A stretch of 64,000 nt of DNA from Bacillus sp. MM2020_1 (GTDB lineage Bacteria > Bacillota > Bacilli > Bacillales > Cytobacillaceae): the NCBI GenBank assembly GCA_011250595.1, contig JAANMP010000017.1, positions 1 through 64,000 on the forward strand, written 5' to 3'. A program made the position numbers and the translations under genes. Positions 42,238-50,805 of the stretch are shown in pieces. How positions within the stretch are numbered: the first letter of the stretch is position 1; the number at the start of each line of letters is the position of its first letter. The notes under the pieces were generated by a model that was not told the origin of the DNA, searched no databases, and saw only the letters and a list, made by a program, of their open reading frames with translations.

Positions 42238-44631
42238 ATGAATAGAAAGAGAATTATATGGATAGGGCTGTTTTCTTTGGTATTATGCCTCATTATCACA
42301 GGAGTTTTGATAGAAAAACAGGGGAAACCCAAGTCGGAAACAACCAATATCAATCAAAAGAAGGATCAACCTTTAGACCTGGTGCTTAGTAATGGTGCTC
42401 TCCATCAGTGGGGATTTGATGAAGGGGATGGTAACGTCACTAGTGATCATGCTCAATCTGTGTCGTCTGTTATTCATTATGCATTAACATCAGATCCGGA
42501 ATGGAAAAATGGCATTAGCGGTAAAGCATTATTATTTGATGGATATTCCAATTGGCTGGAAATTTCTTCGAAAAAGGTTCATAACCCAGCTGGATCATTT
42601 TCGATTGAAGCATGGGTTGCCCCAAGAGCCTATGAATGGGGCGACAATGGACAACCCTCCGTGATTATCAATCAACAGGATAAAGGAAATAAACAAGGGT
42701 TTATGCTCGGAATGGGACGGCATGGATATATCACGTTTCAACTGGCCTTAAACGGTGAATGGCAGGAAATTTGGTCGCCAGAAGGGAAAATTTTGCCGAA
42801 AGATCAATGGTCTCATGTTGTTGCACAATTTGATAAAGAAACAACTAAAGTCTCACTTTATTTAAACGGTGTGCTCATTCAAGAAAAAGAAGTGCCTCCT
42901 AATAGTGAGTTTACACCAGCAGCTCATCTGCCGTTACTTGTTGGAAAACATAATCAGGCAGTCGCTGTGAGTGAGGTGTTCCAAGTTAATATGTTTAATG
43001 GATTAATGGACAATGTTTCCCTATACAACAAAGCATTTAGTAATGAATCAATTAAACGACACTATGAAGAAGCCATTAAAGGCTGGAACAATAAACTGCC
43101 GATACCGGATACTTCATTTGATCGAACGGTTTATAAAGGAGACCGCTATCGTCCTAATTATCATTTTACTGCTCCACAGCATTGGATGAATGAACCACAT
43201 GCACCGATTTACTATAACGGAAAATACCATTTATTTTATCAGTTTAATCCAGCTGGTCCTTTTTGGCATCAGATTCATTGGGGACATGCTACAAGTAGAG
43301 ACATGATTCATTGGGAAGATAGTCCCGTTGCTTTAAGTCCAACAGAGGGAACAGCAGCCAGGGATGGCGTTTGGTCCGGAAGTGCCACATATGACGAAAA
43401 GGGGGGACCAGTTCTATTTTACACAGCAGGACACGATGAAATGAAGCCGAATCAAATGACTGGTATGGCACGGCCAGAAGAGGCAAATGATGTCAACTTA
43501 AAACATTGGACCATGAATTCTAACCCTGTAACAGTACAAGAGGAAAATATGGAAACACCAAAAGGAAAGGTATTGTTTGGACAATTTCGTGATCCCTACG
43601 TATGGAAAGATGGAGACAAATGGTATCAGCTTGTTGGGTCAGGAGTGGAAAAAGCTGGTGGAACAGCTTTACTCTATAGTTCCAAAGATCTAGAAAACTG
43701 GAAGTATGAAAAACCACTTATGATTGGTGATAAAGTGAAATATCCTCGTACAGGAGATGTATGGGAACTCCCATTTTTAGTACCGATTAATAACAAGGAG
43801 ACTGGTGAACAAAAATATGTATTCATGATTAGTCCTTATTTTATGTCCCCTAGTCCAGATGCTGCCCGCTTTACCTTTTATTGGATTGGGACCTGGGACC
43901 CAGAACGGTTGGAGTTTATCCCTGATCACGAGGATCCTAAAATGTTTGATTATGGTGAACATTTTACAGGAGCACAAGGTTTTACAGATGAAAAAGGACG
44001 TACCATCGTAACTAGTATTTTACAAGACAGGCGTTCGGAAAGTGAAAAATATCAATCAGGATGGGCACATGGAGCCGGGCTGCCGCTCGAAATCTATTTA
44101 AATGATAAGCAAGATCTAGGAATCCGACCGATTGAAGAGGTGAAGTCACTTCGAAGAGAAGAACTGGCATCCTTTGAAAATGTTACAATGGATGAAGCAA
44201 ATAAACAGCTTCGAAAAATCAAAAGCGATCAATTCGAAATCGAGTTGGAATTCGATGTTTCCAATACGAAAGCAGCTGGTTTAAAACTATTAAAAGACCC
44301 AAATGGTCAGGAAGAAACCAATATTTTTTATGATAATGAAAGGAAAACCATTCAGATTGATAGGCGGCGTTCAAGTAAAAATCCTGATATTGAAAAGGGA
44401 ATTCAAGGTGGGGTGCTAAACCTTGAAGACCATATCTTAAGGGTACGCCTATTTGTTGATAAATCGATTGTGGAAGCATACGTAAATAATGAAATAAGTA
44501 TTTCGTCCCGTGTATTTCCAAAATTGGATCAATCGAAAGGCCTCGAAGTATTTGGAGTGGATGGAGAGCCATATATACGTTTGATGAGGGTATGGAGTAT
44601 GGATACAGCCATTGAAGGAGAGAAAGATTAG
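42238..44631 (+). CDS. LamG-GH32 fructan hydrolase of the WMNEPHAP type, secreted or anchored
   Basis: 797 aa. The N-terminus has one hydrophobic stretch (residues 5-25), giving either an uncleaved anchor or a signal peptide without a clear cleavage site. Then a LamG-like module (about 45-285) and a GH32 unit (about 300-790) with Glu319 in WMNEPHAP, Asp452 in QFRDPYVW and Glu510 in VWELPFLVP. The protein is collinear with the LamG plus second GH32 half of the giant enzyme upstream, so it arose by duplication of that half or the reverse. AAGGAG precedes the ATG. Expression is controlled by a RAT leader, so it should be induced by sucrose together with the first GH68 gene. Confidence 0.92.
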   Translation: MNRKRIIWIGLFSLVLCLIITGVLIEKQGKPKSETTNINQKKDQPLDLVLSNGALHQWGFDEGDGNVTSDHAQSVSSVIHYALTSDPEWKNGISGKALLFDGYSNWLEISSKKVHNPAGSFSIEAWVAPRAYEWGDNGQPSVIINQQDKGNKQGFMLGMGRHGYITFQLALNGEWQEIWSPEGKILPKDQWSHVVAQFDKETTKVSLYLNGVLIQEKEVPPNSEFTPAAHLPLLVGKHNQAVAVSEVFQVNMFNGLMDNVSLYNKAFSNESIKRHYEEAIKGWNNKLPIPDTSFDRTVYKGDRYRPNYHFTAPQHWMNEPHAPIYYNGKYHLFYQFNPAGPFWHQIHWGHATSRDMIHWEDSPVALSPTEGTAARDGVWSGSATYDEKGGPVLFYTAGHDEMKPNQMTGMARPEEANDVNLKHWTMNSNPVTVQEENMETPKGKVLFGQFRDPYVWKDGDKWYQLVGSGVEKAGGTALLYSSKDLENWKYEKPLMIGDKVKYPRTGDVWELPFLVPINNKETGEQKYVFMISPYFMSPSPDAARFTFYWIGTWDPERLEFIPDHEDPKMFDYGEHFTGAQGFTDEKGRTIVTSILQDRRSESEKYQSGWAHGAGLPLEIYLNDKQDLGIRPIEEVKSLRREELASFENVTMDEANKQLRKIKSDQFEIELEFDVSNTKAAGLKLLKDPNGQEETNIFYDNERKTIQIDRRRSSKNPDIEKGIQGGVLNLEDHILRVRLFVDKSIVEAYVNNEISISSRVFPKLDQSKGLEVFGVDGEPYIRLMRVWSMDTAIEGEKD

Positions 44632-44725
44632 CCTTACGGGTTTAACTCTATCTAATGAGTTTTGAATTCGTTTATATGAAAATGTAACTAGTAAATCCTA
44701 ATGAAATTAAGAGTATATTATCCTA

Positions 44726-44754
44726 TTGTAGGAAATTGTCGAACAGAATATAAT
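44726..44754 (+). promoter_or_regulatory. sigma-A promoter before RAT leader 2
   Basis: TTGTAG (44726-44731), 17-base spacer, TATAAT (44749-44754), about 25 bases before the RAT. Confidence 0.65.
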
Positions 44755-44778
44755 GTTCCCTGTAAACAAAATTATGCG

Positions 44779-44876
44779 GGATTGTGACTGGTAAAGCAGG
44801 CAAGACCTAAAGTGTATGAAGGGCGAAGTGTACCGTTTTGGTAGACATACCCTTGTACATTTTAGGTCTTTTTTTG
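44779..44876 (+). promoter_or_regulatory. RAT antiterminator and overlapping terminator before the first GH68 gene
   Basis: GGATTGTGACTGGTAAAGCA followed by GGCAAGACCTAAA (44779-44811) is almost identical to the sacB RAT of B. subtilis. The terminator arms AAGACCTAAA and TTTAGGTCTT enclose a long inner hairpin and are followed by seven T. The 341-base gap 44632-44972 holds this leader and its promoter and nothing else evident. Confidence 0.92.
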
Positions 44877-44972
44877 TTCTCTAAAAAGGGATTTTAACTA
44901 GTTCTAATAGTTGAAAAATTCTTAACAGACACAATGTTCCCGCGAAAAATGGAGGATTTAGGGGAAATGGAA

Positions 44973-46298
44973 ATGAAAACTCGTAACAAATCGAAATTGA
45001 AAAAGCTGGTTTTGACAGCCATTGTTGCTGTCAATTGCCTGTCCGCAACACAAGCATTTGCAGCGGAAATCAGTTCAGATTACACATCTATCTGGTCACG
45101 TCAGCAAGCAGAAAAAGTAACGCCTACTGACAAAACAACAGCACCGAAAATTGATCTTGATTTTGATCTTGTAGCACCTGATCAATGGGTATGGGATACA
45201 TGGCCATTACAAAATAGAGATGGTTCAATGGCGATTGTCAATGGCTACCGAGTGGCTTTTGCATTGGTAGCACCGCGTTCTTTAGGATGGGGTGAGCGCC
45301 ATACAGAAGCAAGAATTGGAATGTTCTACTCCAAGAACGGCAAAGATTGGACGTACGCAGGAATCCCTTATGACTATAATAAAGCCTTGGGGCATATGCA
45401 ATGGGCCGGAACAGCAATGCTTGATGACAATGGAAAAGTTCATTTATTCTATACGGCAACCGGTGAAAAAACAAATTGGGATAACAATGGATGGGATAAA
45501 AGAGCCGTACAGCGGATTGCGAAAACAACCTTTGATATTCATACGGATAAAAACGGGGTTCATCTGACCAATGAAGGGAAACATCAAGTCATTCTTGAAG
45601 CAGATGGAAAATATTACGAGACACTTGCACAAGCGAATAGTCCGATCATTACGGCATTCCGTGATCCATTCTTCTTCCAGGATCCGAATACAGGCAAAGA
45701 CTATATTATCTTCGAAGGACAAGCTGGAAGCGATAGAGACTTTATCAAACCGGAAAACATCGGGGATGAAGAATACCGCAAAACCCATTCCGTTCCTGCA
45801 GGAGCCGAATTGTATAACGGTAATATCGGGATCGCAGAAGTACTTGACAAAGACGTAACCAAATTAAAGCTTCTCCCGCCATTGCTTGAGTCGGTTGGAA
45901 CCAATCACCAGATGGAACGTCCGCACATGGTCGTAAACGGAGATGATTATTATCTATTTACCATCAGCCATACCTTTACGTATGCTCCTGGCCTGACTGG
46001 TCCTGATGGTGTCTATGGATTTGTTGGTAAAGGACTGTTCGGCAGCCATAAACCAATGAATGAAAGTGGTCTTGTGATTGCGAATCCAAAGGAAAGCCCT
46101 TATCAAGCCTATTCTTGGATGGTTCTTCCAGACCAGCAGGTAATCAGCTTTATTAACGAGCCAAAAGATGAGAACGGTAATGTGAAATTTGGCGGTACAT
46201 TCGCCCCAACTCTAAAAGTGAAGCTGAATGGCGAAACATCTGAAGTTGTAAAAGAAGGTAAAGCGGGCGAAATTAAACCATTTGGGGCAAATCGCTAA
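44973..46298 (+). CDS. sacB: GH68 fructansucrase (levansucrase-like) 1
   Basis: 441 aa, secreted: signal peptide ending ATQAFA. The GH68 triad is visible: nucleophile Asp75 in VWDTWPLQ, Asp231 in AFRDPFFF, and acid/base Glu315 in HQMERPHM. Such enzymes split sucrose and build levan or inulin-type fructan, or hydrolyse it. The ERPH motif and the shortened loops look more like Gram-negative levansucrases than B. subtilis SacB (which has DEIERAN), so the product could differ. The ATG was chosen for GGGG eight bases upstream; two in-frame ATGs precede it. It is under RAT control and overlaps the second GH68 frame by one base, giving an operon. Confidence 0.92.
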   Translation: MKTRNKSKLKKLVLTAIVAVNCLSATQAFAAEISSDYTSIWSRQQAEKVTPTDKTTAPKIDLDFDLVAPDQWVWDTWPLQNRDGSMAIVNGYRVAFALVAPRSLGWGERHTEARIGMFYSKNGKDWTYAGIPYDYNKALGHMQWAGTAMLDDNGKVHLFYTATGEKTNWDNNGWDKRAVQRIAKTTFDIHTDKNGVHLTNEGKHQVILEADGKYYETLAQANSPIITAFRDPFFFQDPNTGKDYIIFEGQAGSDRDFIKPENIGDEEYRKTHSVPAGAELYNGNIGIAEVLDKDVTKLKLLPPLLESVGTNHQMERPHMVVNGDDYYLFTISHTFTYAPGLTGPDGVYGFVGKGLFGSHKPMNESGLVIANPKESPYQAYSWMVLPDQQVISFINEPKDENGNVKFGGTFAPTLKVKLNGETSEVVKEGKAGEIKPFGANR

Positions 46299-46324
46299 TG
46301 ATAACTCGAAAAGGAGAAAGAAGG

Positions 46325-47665
46325 ATGACCGTTATGAATAAGAAAGCAGTTTCTGCCATCGTCTTGGCGGCGAGTGTTATAGCCTCAACTTTTTCCGGGG
46401 TTTCTGTAAAAGCAGAAGACGTAGGGCAAACGACAAATTGGACACGGGAACAGGTCTCAAAAATTGAACTTAATCAAGATAATACCCTGCCTTATACGGA
46501 TATAAGCAAGCTTAAGAAATTATCATCAGATTATCATATTTGGGACACGTGGCCCCTGTTGGATCGCGATGGAAATATCGCTTCAATAAAAGGCTGGAAA
46601 GTGATGTTTGCCCTGTCCGCTCCAAATAATGTGCTGCCTGGAAAAGTACATGACATTGCAACCATCCGCTATTTTTACTCGAAAAATGGTAAGGATTGGA
46701 CTCTCGGCGGGACACTTTTCCCAGAAGGAGCTTCATTAGGTTCTCGCGAATGGGCTGGATCTGCCATGGTCGATAATGGGAAAATTCATGCCTTCTATAC
46801 GGCAACTGGCCATAGAGGGGAAGAGCGATTGACATTTGAGCAGCGCATTGCTGAGGCATCCGGTGATATTATTGCTGATAGCAATGGAGTTCATTTTGAA
46901 AATTGGGGCAAACACAAGATCATTTTAGAGCCGGACGGTAAATATTATCAGACGAAGGAACAAGCTCAGCGAGGCGAAGGCGGCGGCTACGCTTTCCGTG
47001 ATCCGATGTGGTTTAAGGACTCAAAAACCGATAAGGAATATATTTTATTTGAAGGAAATTCTGGCGGTACTGTAGGGGAGCGCACATTTAAACAAGAATA
47101 TGCCGGAAGTTCCGAGTATACAAGCAATAACCCGGTACCTGCGGGAGCTGTTCATGCCAATGCGAACATTGGTATCGCAGAGGTAGTGGATGGTGATCCT
47201 TCTAAACTTAAAATGCTGCCTCCTCTTTTGGAAGCAAATTATGTCAACGAAGAATTGGAACGCCCGCATATTGTAGTAAAAGATAAAAAATATTATCTCT
47301 TTACTGACAGCCATATCAATAAATATGCTGAGGGGCTGCAAGGACCTGAAGGGATGTATGGATTTGTTTCTGATACCTTGATTGGTGGTTATCAGCCGCT
47401 GAATAAGAGTGGTTTGGTTTTAGCCAATCCTCCAGGAAACCCATACCAAGCGTATTCATGGCTTGTCCTTCCTAATTTGAATGTCGTCGGGTTTGCTCAT
47501 TTTGGCGATTTAGGCAACATGTCAATTGGTGATGTTGGAAACCAATCACCAGAATTCCAATTTAGCCATTTTGGAGGCACATTGGCGCCAACGATACAGC
47601 TATCAATCAAAGGCGACACAACAAAAATAGCAAAAGAGTTAAGCCCTGGCTGGATTAAACAATAA
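46325..47665 (+). CDS. GH68 fructansucrase 2
   Basis: 446 aa with a signal peptide cut near VSVKA. Triad residues are Asp74 (IWDTWPLL), Asp226 (AFRDPMWF) and Glu312 (LERPHIVV). The start was set at the ATG after AAAGGAG and GAAGG; an ATG nine codons earlier overlaps the stop of the first GH68 gene but has no ribosome site. Compared with enzyme 1 it has the extra loop around SIGDVGNQSPEFQFSHFGG near the C-terminus, shared with enzyme 3, so 2 and 3 are closer to each other. Probably co-transcribed with enzyme 1 from the sucrose-induced RAT leader. Confidence 0.9.
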   Translation: MTVMNKKAVSAIVLAASVIASTFSGVSVKAEDVGQTTNWTREQVSKIELNQDNTLPYTDISKLKKLSSDYHIWDTWPLLDRDGNIASIKGWKVMFALSAPNNVLPGKVHDIATIRYFYSKNGKDWTLGGTLFPEGASLGSREWAGSAMVDNGKIHAFYTATGHRGEERLTFEQRIAEASGDIIADSNGVHFENWGKHKIILEPDGKYYQTKEQAQRGEGGGYAFRDPMWFKDSKTDKEYILFEGNSGGTVGERTFKQEYAGSSEYTSNNPVPAGAVHANANIGIAEVVDGDPSKLKMLPPLLEANYVNEELERPHIVVKDKKYYLFTDSHINKYAEGLQGPEGMYGFVSDTLIGGYQPLNKSGLVLANPPGNPYQAYSWLVLPNLNVVGFAHFGDLGNMSIGDVGNQSPEFQFSHFGGTLAPTIQLSIKGDTTKIAKELSPGWIKQ

Positions 47666-47677
47666 TGAAATGATTTG

Positions 47678-47810
47678 ACCGGTTCCCGCGCTCCAATCGC
47701 TCACTAAGAGACCGTATAAGCGCTTGTGGAACCGGTTCCTGCGGTGTGTATTGGTCACTAAGGGTCCATAGAGCCCATGGTACTGGTTCCTGAGCTCTAA
47801 TCGGCGCTTG
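47678..47810 (+). repeat. degenerate tandem repeat, about 52 bases, 2.6 units
   Basis: ACCGGTTCC at 47678 and 47731 and ACTGGTTCC at 47782 mark units spaced 53 and 51 bases. TCACTAAGRG recurs at the same place in units 1 and 2. The block is non-coding and sits between the second and third GH68 genes; short internal inverted repeats are possible. Confidence 0.65.
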
Positions 47811-47878
47811 AAATTTATGGTTAATCAACAAAGTTTTAAACAAGCAAAAGTAAGAAGGCATTTGGGGGAACACTTTTC

Positions 47879-49225
47879 ATGAAATGGAACAAAGTTAAAA
47901 AAAGCAAATCTATCATAGCAGCTATTATCGGACTTTTTATTATTTTCATACCCATTGTTGGTCCAACCGTTTCTGCCCAAGAAAATGCAGATACATTCAA
48001 CTGGACCAGAGAAAATGTTAGCACTCTAACAATCAATGAGCAAAATACAGCTCCGACATTTAATAAAGATGAGCTCGTTAAACTTTCATCAGACTATTAT
48101 ATTTGGGATGCATGGCCATTGCAGGATTTGAACGGTCATCCAGCTGTAGTAAATGGTTTTAAAATTATTTTCGCCCTATCGGTACCGAAGGATGTCCTTC
48201 CTGGAAAACGCCATGATCTAGCTCAAATTCAATATTTCTATTCAAAAGACGGAAAGAGCTGGGTGTCGGGTGGTCCCGTTTTTAAAGATGGAGATGCATT
48301 GGGATCCAGACAGTGGGCTGGCTCATCCATCATTAATCGAGATGGGAGATTACAAATCTTTTACACAGCAACAGGGCAAAAAAATGAAGCCGGGCTAAGC
48401 TATGATCAGCGGCTGGCAACTGCTACGGCAGATATTCGTACAACAAACACCAGTCTGACATTTAAGAATTGGTCCAAACATGAAATAATTGTTGAGGCAG
48501 ATGGTAAATACTATCAAACAAAGGAACAAACAGGGAATGAAGAATCTTCTTATGCGTTCCGTGATCCGTATTTTTTCCAGGATCCAAAGACTGGGGAAGA
48601 ATATCTTTTATTTGAAGCGAACTCCGCAGGAAAGCTTGAAGATCGTCCATTAAAACCTGAATATATTGGTTCCGAAAAGTTTCGTGTAAACCATGTAAAC
48701 CCTGAGGGTTCCAAAGCTTTTAATGGCAGCATTGGCATTGCCAAAGCAACCAATAGGGATTTATCTAAATTTGAATTACTGCCGCCCTTATTAGAAGCAA
48801 ATTATGTCAATGACGAACTTGAGCGGCCGAGTGTAATCGTAAAAGGAAACAGCTACTATCTTTTTACGAAAACACACAGGGAGAAATTTGCACCCGGTCT
48901 TGACGCACCGGAAGGATTATATGGATTTACTTCAGACTCTCTCTTTGGAGGCTATCATCCGTTAAATAATAGTGGACTAGTTATTGCAAATCCAACCGAT
49001 AATCCGTATCAGGCATATTCCTGGATGGTTATGCCGAATGGCACTGTCACGAGTTTTGTGAATTATGTTAATGTGGACAGTAAAGATATGTATGAAGTTG
49101 GCGAGCAATCACCGGAGTATCAAATGGAGCATTTCGGCGGAATGCTGGCACCGTCCTTAAAACTATCGATCACACGGGATGAAACAAAGATTGTTCATGA
49201 AAAGAAGCAAGGGGTTTTTAAATAA
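47879..49225 (+). CDS. GH68 fructansucrase 3
   Basis: 448 aa. Signal peptide with a hydrophobic core (IIAAIIGLFIIFIPIVG) cut near TVSAQ. Catalytic residues are Asp77 (IWDAWPLQ), Asp229 (AFRDPYFF) and Glu315 (LERPSVIV; Ser replaces the His of ERPH in enzymes 1 and 2). GGGGGAA precedes the ATG. A 213-base gap with degenerate tandem repeats separates it from enzyme 2, so it may have its own promoter. A hairpin follows the stop. Confidence 0.9.
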   Translation: MKWNKVKKSKSIIAAIIGLFIIFIPIVGPTVSAQENADTFNWTRENVSTLTINEQNTAPTFNKDELVKLSSDYYIWDAWPLQDLNGHPAVVNGFKIIFALSVPKDVLPGKRHDLAQIQYFYSKDGKSWVSGGPVFKDGDALGSRQWAGSSIINRDGRLQIFYTATGQKNEAGLSYDQRLATATADIRTTNTSLTFKNWSKHEIIVEADGKYYQTKEQTGNEESSYAFRDPYFFQDPKTGEEYLLFEANSAGKLEDRPLKPEYIGSEKFRVNHVNPEGSKAFNGSIGIAKATNRDLSKFELLPPLLEANYVNDELERPSVIVKGNSYYLFTKTHREKFAPGLDAPEGLYGFTSDSLFGGYHPLNNSGLVIANPTDNPYQAYSWMVMPNGTVTSFVNYVNVDSKDMYEVGEQSPEYQMEHFGGMLAPSLKLSITRDETKIVHEKKQGVFK

Positions 49226-49227
49226 GA

Positions 49228-49267
49228 CACAGTTGTGGCGTTCAGTTTTCTACTGAACGCCACTGTG
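49228..49267 (+). terminator. hairpin after third GH68 gene
   Basis: CAGTTGTGGCGTTCAGT and ACTGAACGCCACTG pair strongly (one bulge). No T run follows, so it may stabilise the message end or terminate weakly. Confidence 0.55.
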
Positions 49268-49352
49268 CATTCTTAAAACATTTGTCATTATTTACCTAAA
49301 AATAATATACAACATGATGTGATACAGACAACTCAAAAATTTAAGGTGGAAG

Positions 49353-50753
49353 ATGAACATTCAAGACGAACGGAAAGAAGCAAAAGATATTGCGCAAGAA
49401 TTATTACCGTTATTAGGCGGTAAAGAAAATATTATGAATATGACCCATTGTACGACTCGATTGCGTTTTGAGCTTCAAGATGAGAGCAAGGTTAATAAAG
49501 CTGGAATAGATGAAATGGATGGTGTACATGGGACCTTTTCCCGAATGGGACTTTTCCAAATTATTTTAGGCCCCGGAATTGTAAATAAGGTATACAGGGC
49601 AATTCTTGAAACAAACCCAACTCCTGTTTCTGGCATCTCTCCTGCAGAACCGCCAAAGGTGAGAATGAATCCTATTATTCGACTTGCCAGGACCTTGTCC
49701 AATATTTTTGTTCCAATTATTCCAGCTATTGTTGCAAGTGGTTTACTAATGGGGCTTATAGGTATGATCAAGGTGTTTCAGTGGGCACCGCCTGAAAGCT
49801 CAATAATGAAAATGCTGGATATCTTTTCAAGTGCCGCTTTTATTATTTTGCCAATATTGATTGGTTTTAGTGCAGCAAAGGAATTTGGAGGAAATCCAAC
49901 CCTGGGTGCAGTGATAGGTGGAATTTTAACTCACCCTTCGCTATTAAATCCTGCCAAGCTTGGATATAAAGTGCCGGAATATATGGAGGTTCTAGGGGTT
50001 GATATTCCTTTAATAGGGTATCAGGGAACCGTAATACCGATATTAATTTCTGTCTTTTTTATGAGTAAGCTCGAATTGCGCTTGAGAAAAATTGTACCAA
50101 GTGCATTAGATCTATTTTTCATCCCATTTTTAGTCATCATATGTATTGGTTCTATCTCACTTTTAGTAATAGGCCCGATCTCATTATTCATCGGTGACAT
50201 GATGACAAATACGTTTCAGCTTATCTATCAATCTGGAGGTGTAATAGCCGGATTTTTATTTGGCGGCTTATATTCTCTCATTGTGGTAACGGGGCTGCAT
50301 CATACTTTACATGCAGTTGAAATGGAATTGCTTGCAAATCCAAAGATAGGTGTTAACTTTTTATTGCCAATTTGGTCTATGGCCAATATGGCTCAAGGAG
50401 GAGCGGGGTTAGCCGTATTTTTTAAAACCAAGAATGAGAGACTGAAAAAAATTGCCATCCCTTCAGCTTTTTCAGCATTTTTAGGTATTATTGAACCGGT
50501 TATGTTTGGGATTAATATAAAACTTTTCAAACCATTTATAGGCGCAGCAATAGGAGGTGCTTTTGGAGGAGCGTATGTGGTTCTTACTCATGTAGTAGCA
50601 AACTCCTATGGCCTAACAGGAATTCCAATGATCGCTATTGTAGCTCCATTAGGGTTTTCCAATTTAATGCATTACCTTATTGGACTTGGAATCTCTGTCA
50701 TAACCGCATTCATAGCTACTTTGATTCTTTGGGTGAAGGAAGAAACCGAGTAA
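49353..50753 (+). CDS. sacP: PTS sucrose-specific permease, EIIBC (SacP type)
   Basis: 466 aa. The EIIB domain is N-terminal with phosphorylated Cys33 in MTHCTTRLRF and GTFSRMGLFQIILGPG. The EIIC channel follows with about ten spans, and has HHTLHAVEMELL and LGIIEPVMFGINIKLF, the substrate-binding motif of the Glc/sucrose family. There is no EIIA domain, so it needs EIIA from another permease, as SacP of B. subtilis does. It would import sucrose as sucrose-6-phosphate. No RAT precedes it, unlike the GH68 leader, so its control must differ. The antiterminator gene follows 52 bases later. Confidence 0.92.
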   Translation: MNIQDERKEAKDIAQELLPLLGGKENIMNMTHCTTRLRFELQDESKVNKAGIDEMDGVHGTFSRMGLFQIILGPGIVNKVYRAILETNPTPVSGISPAEPPKVRMNPIIRLARTLSNIFVPIIPAIVASGLLMGLIGMIKVFQWAPPESSIMKMLDIFSSAAFIILPILIGFSAAKEFGGNPTLGAVIGGILTHPSLLNPAKLGYKVPEYMEVLGVDIPLIGYQGTVIPILISVFFMSKLELRLRKIVPSALDLFFIPFLVIICIGSISLLVIGPISLFIGDMMTNTFQLIYQSGGVIAGFLFGGLYSLIVVTGLHHTLHAVEMELLANPKIGVNFLLPIWSMANMAQGGAGLAVFFKTKNERLKKIAIPSAFSAFLGIIEPVMFGINIKLFKPFIGAAIGGAFGGAYVVLTHVVANSYGLTGIPMIAIVAPLGFSNLMHYLIGLGISVITAFIATLILWVKEETE

Positions 50754-50805
50754 GTAGTCAAGATTTCACAGCCAATGCAAGAGCAAAAGAGGGAAGGTGA
50801 AAGAG

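Noticed and set aside
47678-47810. CRISPR array
   Set aside because: Units are about 52 bases, degenerate throughout and contiguous, with no constant repeat plus variable spacer pattern and no cas genes.
49226-49352. RAT leader before the sucrose PTS gene
   Set aside because: Only a plain hairpin is present; the GGATTG...GCAGGCAAGACC signature is absent.
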